DNA of 64,000 nucleotides from Desulfovibrio intestinalis (GTDB lineage: Bacteria; Desulfobacterota; Desulfovibrionia; Desulfovibrionales; Desulfovibrionaceae), in contig NZ_JACHGO010000002.1 in assembly GCF_014202345.1 (NCBI RefSeq), positions 1 to 64,000 of the forward strand, given 5' to 3'. The notes under the pieces were generated by a model. It was not told the origin of the DNA. It ran no database searches and saw only the letters and a list, made by a program, of their open reading frames with translations. Numbering within the stretch: the first letter of the stretch is position 1; each line of letters begins with the position of its first letter. Below, one piece after another: positions 59,134-64,000 of the stretch. The position numbers and the translations under genes were made by a program.

Positions 59134-60390
59134 CTAGCTTTTGCGCTTGGCCAGACGCTTTTTCAGATTTTCAGCAACGATCTCGGGATCAATGGGCTTA
59201 CGGGCAATGCCGCTCTCAATGGCAGCTTTGGCAGTTGCCGCTGCAACCTTGGGCGCCACTTCGGGATTGAGCGTCGAGGGAATGATAAATTCGGGGCGAA
59301 GTTCCTCAGCCGTGACCAGTTCGGCTATGGCGTAGGCTGCTGCGATTTTCATTGCATCATTGATGTCTGTGGCGGCCACATCCAGCGCTCCACGGAATAT
59401 ACCGGGAAACGCCAGCACGTTGTTGATCTGGTTGGGGCAGTCGGAACGGCCAGTGGCGATAACTTTTGCCCCTGCGTCCACAGCGCGTTGCAGCGGCCAG
59501 ATTTCAGGAGTGGGATTGGCCTGCGCAAAGACAATGGGATCCTTGGCCATGCTGCGGATCATGTCTTCGGTAAGGGTGTCGGGCGCAGAAACGCCAATGA
59601 AAACATCGGCTCCCTTGATGGCTTCGGCCAGGCCGCCCTTGACCTTTTGCGGGTTGGTGCGGCGGGCGATTTCGTCCTTGTAAGGATTCATGCCCTCGGT
59701 GCGGCCTTCCCATATGGCCCCGCGTGAGTCGCACATAATGACGTTTTTCAGGCCAAGAGCCATAAGCAGCTTGATGATGGCTATGCCTGCTGCGCCTGCG
59801 CCGCTGGTGACAACGGTGATGTCGTCCAGCTTCTTGTTCACGATTTTGAGGGCGTTGATAAGCCCGGCCAGGGTAACAACCGCCGTGCCGTGCTGGTCAT
59901 CGTGAAAAATGGGGCCTTTGAAGACGCCATTTTTTTTCAGGCTGTCTTCAATAACAAAGCACTCTGGCGCTTTGATGTCTTCAAGGTTCACGCCGCCGAA
60001 GGTCGGGGCCATAAGTTCCACCAGTTCAACGATTTTTGCCGTGTCCTTGGTGTTAACGCAAATAGGAAAGGCATCCACATCGCCAAACGTCTTAAAAAGC
60101 AGCGACTTGCCTTCCATAACGGGCATGCCTGCGGCGGGGCCGATGTCCCCCAGGCCAAGCACGGCGGTGCCGTTTGAAACGACGCAAACAAAGTTGGAGT
60201 GGTTTGTATAGACATCAAGGTTTTCAGGCTGACGGTAGATTTCCATGCAGGGTTCGGCAACACCGGGCGAATAGGCCAGGGTAAGGTCATCGGCGTCACG
60301 CACTGGCACTTTGACGCGAACCTCTATCTTGCCCTGATAATCCTTATGCATGGCCAGGGCTTCATCCCGCAGATTCTTGATACGAGACAT
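59134..60390 (-). CDS. NAD(P)-dependent malic enzyme
   Basis: The 418-residue enzyme decarboxylates malate to pyruvate with NAD(P)H formation. It has the substrate region YSPGVAEPCMEIY, the metal site FEDIKAPE-like GGVNLEDIKAPECF, HDDQHGTAVV, and the nucleotide site VTSGAGAAGIAI. It is the short form without a phosphotransacetylase domain. ATG 60390 follows aaggagtg. The upstream frame extension lacks a start site. It is divergent from the FadR-type regulator at 60667, which may control it. Confidence 0.94.
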   Translation of the reverse strand: MSRIKNLRDEALAMHKDYQGKIEVRVKVPVRDADDLTLAYSPGVAEPCMEIYRQPENLDVYTNHSNFVCVVSNGTAVLGLGDIGPAAGMPVMEGKSLLFKTFGDVDAFPICVNTKDTAKIVELVELMAPTFGGVNLEDIKAPECFVIEDSLKKNGVFKGPIFHDDQHGTAVVTLAGLINALKIVNKKLDDITVVTSGAGAAGIAIIKLLMALGLKNVIMCDSRGAIWEGRTEGMNPYKDEIARRTNPQKVKGGLAEAIKGADVFIGVSAPDTLTEDMIRSMAKDPIVFAQANPTPEIWPLQRAVDAGAKVIATGRSDCPNQINNVLAFPGIFRGALDVAATDINDAMKIAAAYAIAELVTAEELRPEFIIPSTLNPEVAPKVAAATAKAAIESGIARKPIDPEIVAENLKKRLAKRKS

Positions 60391-60649
60391 GATCACTCCT
60401 TGACTGACGATGTTCTGCCTGTGGGTCGAAATGGACGGCCTTGGGGCGGTTAAGACGGAGAACCGGCAAGAGGGGCATTGCGCCACCGAAAAATACTTGC
60501 GGTCCCGTTGGTATACAGGAAGACCCGAGGCAAGCAAACAGCTTCTTTACGGGTATTTCTGATACGACAAGTTGACCTGTGATACCAATTGTTTTTTGGA
60601 AACCAGCGTGGCACAGTAAGCCATGCAAAGTGCTACGTACTATATATAA

Positions 60650-60670
60650 AGGAGATAGATGGCGTCATGA
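60650..60670 (+). promoter_or_regulatory. ribosome site with three-codon leader ORF overlapping the regulator start
   Basis: aggag (60650-60654) is spaced for the ATG at 60659, which reads ATG-GCG-TCA-TGA and ends on the A of the regulator's ATG (60667). The regulator start itself is 12 bases from the site. Reinitiation from the mini-ORF is possible. Confidence 0.45.
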
Positions 60671-61452
60671 CTACCGCCAATGCAAATAATAGCAGTGTGG
60701 AAAGGCTGCAGGGCAGAAGACGCAGCATCCAGCGCCCGCGTGTGCATGTGGAGGTGCTGTCCTGCCTGTTGGAAGATATACAGTCGGGTGTGTACCAGGT
60801 AGGGCAGAAGCTGCCTTCAGAACGCGAGCTTATGGATGAATTCGGCGTGGGCCGTCCTGCTGTGCGCGAGGCCCTTTCGGCCCTGGCCCGTATGGGACTT
60901 ATAGAAGTATCGCCCGGCATGCGCGCGCGCGTGTGCAGGCTTACGCTCAACCCCTTGCTGCGTGAAATGCGCGCCACCATGGAAATTTATTCCAGCACGC
61001 ACGACGGCTGGCGGCATATGCACGACCTGCGGCAATTTTTCGAAACCGCTGTGGCGCGTCATGCGGCCCGTCATATGACCGACGAAAATATGGCCGAGCT
61101 GGAGCGTATTCTGCAAAGGCAGCGCTCTTTGCTGGACAATTCTGAAGTTCGGGAATTTGCCGAAGCAGATATTGATTTTCACCGTTACCTTGTCCACTGC
61201 GTTGGCAACAACTTTCTGGATATAGTGTCCGATGGTTTTTCCGGCTGGCTGATTACGCCTTTGTATGCCTCCATGCAGGTGCGCAAGCAGAGCGAACTGG
61301 CGTATCAGGCCCATGTACGGATATTCGAAGCCTTGAAAAAACGTGACGCCGACGCGGCAGAAGATGCCATGCGTGCCCATTTGGGCGAAATGCGCGGTAT
61401 TTATCAGGTGGATGTTATGTCTGAGACGGAAAAGAAGACGGGCAAGGACTAG
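60667..61452 (+). CDS. FadR-subfamily GntR transcriptional regulator
   Basis: The 261-residue protein has a GntR winged helix (LPSERELMDEFGVGRPAVREALSALARMGLIEV, about 50-85) and an all-helical FCD ligand-binding domain (about 115-240). The latter has Asp/His metal-binding positions in EADIDFHRYLVH and AYQAHVRIFEAL. Such regulators respond to organic acids. Its position divergent from the malic enzyme gene suggests a C4- or C3-acid ligand, but this is inference. The Lys-rich tail is unremarkable. Confidence 0.9.
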   Translation: MTTANANNSSVERLQGRRRSIQRPRVHVEVLSCLLEDIQSGVYQVGQKLPSERELMDEFGVGRPAVREALSALARMGLIEVSPGMRARVCRLTLNPLLREMRATMEIYSSTHDGWRHMHDLRQFFETAVARHAARHMTDENMAELERILQRQRSLLDNSEVREFAEADIDFHRYLVHCVGNNFLDIVSDGFSGWLITPLYASMQVRKQSELAYQAHVRIFEALKKRDADAAEDAMRAHLGEMRGIYQVDVMSETEKKTGKD

Positions 61453-62131
61453 GGCGCGTTACCTTTTAAATGTGCAGGCCTTCAAAAGAAATTTGTTCTG
61501 ACTTGTTCTGACTTCTCTCCATTTGGCTCGCCTACGCGGCGTGCGGCAGAGGGGGCCAGTCAGGGTTGCCGCCCTAACTGGCCCCCTCTGTACTCCCCGG
61601 ACGACCCCGCTGGCTTTCGTATATCTTCACGCCCACGGGTGAGCTTCCCCGGTCTTTCCATATTCCGTCACTGGACGAGGGCTGCGCGGTTTTTGCTGCG
61701 GGAGCTTCCTTTCCCTTGGCCGGGTGATCTCCCTACGCGCCGCGCAATGCCATCAACGGCCAGACTCTAACGCCGCGCCAGAGTGCATGCAGGGTGAATG
61801 CTACGAACAACTGCATTTTCTGGCAGAAAGCCAACATTGAAATATGAAATATTCATGACGCAAGGCACGTTTTGTATGGCATCTAGAACATTTTAACGTT
61901 GAAAAGTTTAAATGCTCTAACAGTGCACAAGAGTGCAGCGCACCGAAACGCGGCGTGGGCTCAGCCGAAAAATTACATTTCTCGGCAAAATGAGAATGGT
62001 GAAATGTAATACATTTCAAGGGTAATCTGCTCTAGATACACAGATAAATAACACGCCTGCTTCATGACGCTGGGCGTTCGCTCGCGCAGCCGCCAGAGCA
62101 GTTCAAGCTTACAGAGCTTCAAAGGCAAATA
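61453..62131. other. gene-free interval with dispersed repeat copy 2
   Basis: No supported coding region. 61511-61759 is the second copy of the 666-864 repeat. The stretch after it (61800-62100) is A/T-richer and carries nothing I recognise. Confidence 0.65.
61511..61759 (+). repeat. dispersed GC-rich intergenic repeat, copy 2
   Basis: This copy shares order and orientation with 666-864 and is about 50 bp longer in its middle. It contains an almost perfect hairpin, cagagggggccagtcaggg against ccctaactggccccctctg (61546-61590). Similarity ends at the cgccgcgcaatgccatc block in both copies. Confidence 0.8.
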
Positions 62132-62165
62132 GAAAAGCCGCAACGGAATTTCCGTTGCGGCTTTT
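62132..62165 (-). terminator. terminator of SRP RNA gene
   Basis: The perfect inverted repeat aaaagccgcaacggaa/ttccgttgcggctttt lies immediately downstream of the SRP RNA on the minus strand and ends in the T-run. Confidence 0.88.
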
Positions 62166-62166
62166 G

Positions 62167-62248
62167 TGGGCCGGACACCCGGCAACGTCTGTTGCCGCTG
62201 CTTCCTTTCGGACCTGACGGAGTTGGCAGTGTTACCGCCGCCCGGCTT
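62167..62248 (-). ncRNA. ffs: signal recognition particle RNA (4.5S, small bacterial type)
   Basis: Read on the minus strand, the region contains the conserved SRP core: gtcaggtccgaaaggaagcag, with asymmetric loop and tetraloop as in bacterial 4.5S RNA. Flanking gccgggcggcggtaac and gttgccgggtgtccggc pair to close the helix. A perfect terminator follows within a few bases. Ends are estimated from the helix and may extend a few bases. Confidence 0.88.
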
Positions 62249-62507
62249 GGCAAATGCTTTACCTGCAAAGAAGTGGGCTGTCAATGCCCAGGCAGTAACA
62301 GGCGGGCTGTCACAGGTCATTGTTGCTGCAAATTGCCTGCACTTTCGGCCGTGAGCTACTTCTTTTTGTCCAAAAATTTCTATCAGCGCCTAAGGCGCTC
62401 ATTTGCTGCTTGCCACCCGTGATAGCGTCTGCCGGGGGTATACCTCGTAAGTTTGGTTGGCAGCTGTGCCAGCCAAGGTCTTGCGAGCCTCACAAGCGCA
62501 AGTTGCT
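62249..62507. other. SRP RNA upstream region
   Basis: This holds the promoter region of the SRP RNA gene and the 3' flank of the amidohydrolase gene. No coding region is seen. Confidence 0.5.
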
Positions 62508-63344
62508 TTAGCTGGCTGCCATTGCAGGTATTTTATCCCGATGCAGCAAACCGGGCATGGCTGAAGCATTGCTCATGATTTTATCCATCATGCTGTCGCT
62601 CAGCTCTCCCATTTCCTGAATCCGCTGCATTTCTTCCTGAGGATCGTAAAGAGGCCAGTCTGTTCCAAAGAGCAGCCTTTCCGGCGGGCAGGCTTTCAGC
62701 AAGGTTTTAACGAGCTGGGGCGTGGAAAAGGGCGTGGTGCTGGAAGTATCGAACCAGAGATTGGGGCGTTCCTTGACCATGAGGGTCTTGAGGGCGTGCG
62801 CCCACATGCGGTAGCCGCCAAAGTGCGCTGCAATAACTTCAAGCTGCGGAAAAGCATCAAGAATTGCCGCCAGTTTGTAGGGGCAGGAAGGGTTTTTCTC
62901 CGGCGATATTCTGTCGCCAATATGCACTTCAAAAACAAAACGGCCCTGCGCCGCTTCAAATATGGGCAAGAGGCGCTCGTCACTGAGCCAGAATCCCTGA
63001 AAGTCGGGGTGCAGTTTTATACCGCGTATGCCAGCTGCTTCTATCCGGTCCAGTTCCGCTTCCCACTGTTCATAGCCGGGGTGTACGGTGCCAAAGGCAA
63101 TGATCTGGCCGGGGTGGGCCTTTTGCAGGCTGATGGCATAGTTGTTCGCTGGAATGACCTGTGCGGGCGCTGTGGCTGCACACAGCACCACGCACATGTC
63201 GATTCCGGCCCTGCGCTCGCTTTCCAGCAGGTTGTCAATGGTACCGCTGCCTGCGCAGACTACGTCATAATGCTCATTAAGATGTTCCACGGCCTTGTGC
63301 GCAATCTTTGGGTGAAAGGCGTGGGTGTGGATATCAATATACAT
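62508..63344 (-). CDS. amidohydrolase-2 family metal-dependent hydrolase
   Basis: The 278-residue TIM-barrel protein has metal ligands in YIDIHTHAF at the N-terminus, with KLHPDFQGF, AAHFGG and FGTDWPLYDP later. The order matches amidohydrolase-2 proteins (ACMSD-like decarboxylases and hydrolases). The reaction is not predictable. It follows the D-2-hydroxyacid dehydrogenase gene on the same strand with a 2-bp gap, so they form an operon. No signal peptide is seen. Confidence 0.87.
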   Translation of the reverse strand: MYIDIHTHAFHPKIAHKAVEHLNEHYDVVCAGSGTIDNLLESERRAGIDMCVVLCAATAPAQVIPANNYAISLQKAHPGQIIAFGTVHPGYEQWEAELDRIEAAGIRGIKLHPDFQGFWLSDERLLPIFEAAQGRFVFEVHIGDRISPEKNPSCPYKLAAILDAFPQLEVIAAHFGGYRMWAHALKTLMVKERPNLWFDTSSTTPFSTPQLVKTLLKACPPERLLFGTDWPLYDPQEEMQRIQEMGELSDSMMDKIMSNASAMPGLLHRDKIPAMAAS

Positions 63345-63346
63345 GA

Positions 63347-64000
63347 TTAGGCGTTGCTTACCCCGTTAACCACATTGACAGGCGTTCCAGACTGCCAGCG
63401 GCGAATGTTTTCCGCAGTAAGGTCAATGATGTTCTGCCGTGCCCTGGTAGTGGCCCAGGCAATATGCGGCGTGATAAGGGTATTGGGCGCAGAGAGCAGG
63501 GGATTGTCGGCAGTGGGCGGTTCTTCGGAAAGAACGTCCGTGCCGAGGCCGCTCAACTGCCCGCTTTTAAGGGCAGCGGCAGCGGCTGCTTCATCCACAA
63601 GCGGCCCGCGCGACGTGTTGAGCAGTATGGCGCCCTTGCGCATGTTGGACAAAGCCTTGGCATTGATAATGTGCTTCGTTTCCTTGGTCAGGGGGCAGTG
63701 CAGAGAAATAACGTCTGATGAGCAGATGATGTGCTCAAGAGTGGCAAAGGCGAAAGGACTGTAGGTGGGCGGATCTTTGGGCACCCGGCAGTTGGCCAGT
63801 ACGCTCATGCCAAAGGCGTGAGCCAGTTCGCCCATGCGGCGCCCAATGGAGCCAAAGCCAATAAGTCCCATAGTCAGGCCTTCAAGGCAGACCGGAGGCA
63901 GCTTCCAGTAGCACCATTGTTTGGATTTCAGCCAGTCGCCGTTTTTTACGCTTTCAGTATGCAGGCTGGTGTGGCGGCACAGTTCCAGCAGCATGGCCAT
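63347..64000 (-). CDS. D-2-hydroxyacid dehydrogenase, 5' end outside the window
   Basis: The visible 217 residues are the C-terminal two thirds of a D-isomer-specific 2-hydroxyacid dehydrogenase (glycerate/hydroxypyruvate reductase-like). They include the NAD-binding GLIGFGSIGRRMGELAHAFG, the MRKGAILLNTSRGPLVDE segment with catalytic Arg, the Glu in LSEEPP and the His in TPHIAW. About 100 N-terminal residues lie beyond base 64000; the Met at the edge is internal. It is transcribed into the amidohydrolase gene. Confidence 0.9.
   Translation of the reverse strand: MAMLLELCRHTSLHTESVKNGDWLKSKQWCYWKLPPVCLEGLTMGLIGFGSIGRRMGELAHAFGMSVLANCRVPKDPPTYSPFAFATLEHIICSSDVISLHCPLTKETKHIINAKALSNMRKGAILLNTSRGPLVDEAAAAAALKSGQLSGLGTDVLSEEPPTADNPLLSAPNTLITPHIAWATTRARQNIIDLTAENIRRWQSGTPVNVVNGVSNA

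Noticed and set aside
1..64000. CRISPR array
   Set aside because: Looked for regularly spaced direct repeats of 25-40 bp with unique spacers. None are present. The repeats found are hairpins, tRNA copies or in-gene iteron-like units.

Overview
The window looks like a chromosomal segment of a sulfate-reducing deltaproteobacterium of the Desulfovibrio type. The evidence is a complete six-gene Ech-type energy-converting hydrogenase operon, a Tat-exported methylmenaquinol:fumarate-reductase-like operon (MfrABE type), a sulfur/persulfide handling operon, two TauE/SafE-type anion exporters and several conserved small membrane proteins of unknown function. Base composition is moderately GC-rich. Assignment below family level is inference.

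Layout. 1-330: the tail of a ribosomal RNA operon (5S rRNA, a terminator, then a second exact copy of the last part of 5S with its own terminator). 1117-3346: aminotransferase, tautomerase and thioesterase genes. 3854-18678: an integrated mobile island bounded by a 51-bp duplication of the 3' part of tRNA-Arg(UCU). It carries an integrase at the left end, two tandem toxin-antitoxin pairs, excisionase-like HTH proteins, a replication-like HTH protein with internal direct repeats, a second short tyrosine recombinase, a gap with DnaA-box-like motifs, an ejection-protein-like gene, and a 1377-residue phage polyvalent-type protein with an HEXXH zincin motif. Convergent to the latter is a small secreted protein that shares its N-terminal domain. 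A serine recombinase lies near the right end. No capsid, portal, terminase or tail genes are visible, so this is a satellite-like or decayed prophage.

18899-26776: arginine synthesis (ornithine carbamoyltransferase and a short N-acetylglutamate-synthase-like GNAT), a Cache/degenerate-GGDEF membrane protein, and the fumarate reductase operon. 27519-32877: echABCDEF. 33803-42173: a TauE/SafE exporter, membrane and orphan genes, an old-yellow-enzyme homologue, and a rhodanese plus metallo-beta-lactamase operon, with several hairpin repeat elements between genes.

42174-52675: an MFS transporter, a PEP-synthase-like protein without a recognisable PEP-binding barrel, and a 1008-residue membrane-anchored sigma-54 activator. 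Divergent from the activator is an operon of small membrane protein, TauE exporter, lipoprotein and two membrane proteins, preceded by a textbook -24/-12 promoter. 52939-58468: YchJ, a twin zinc-motif protein, phosphoglucose isomerase and an NtrC-type two-component system. 59134-64000: malic enzyme, a divergent FadR-type regulator, the SRP RNA gene, an amidohydrolase and the truncated end of a D-2-hydroxyacid dehydrogenase.

The most unusual content is the tRNA-Arg island, mainly its polyvalent zincin protein and paralogous secreted partner, its lambda-O-like replication gene and its duplicated toxin-antitoxin locus. Next come the sigma-54 regulator/operon pair and three classes of intergenic hairpin repeat.
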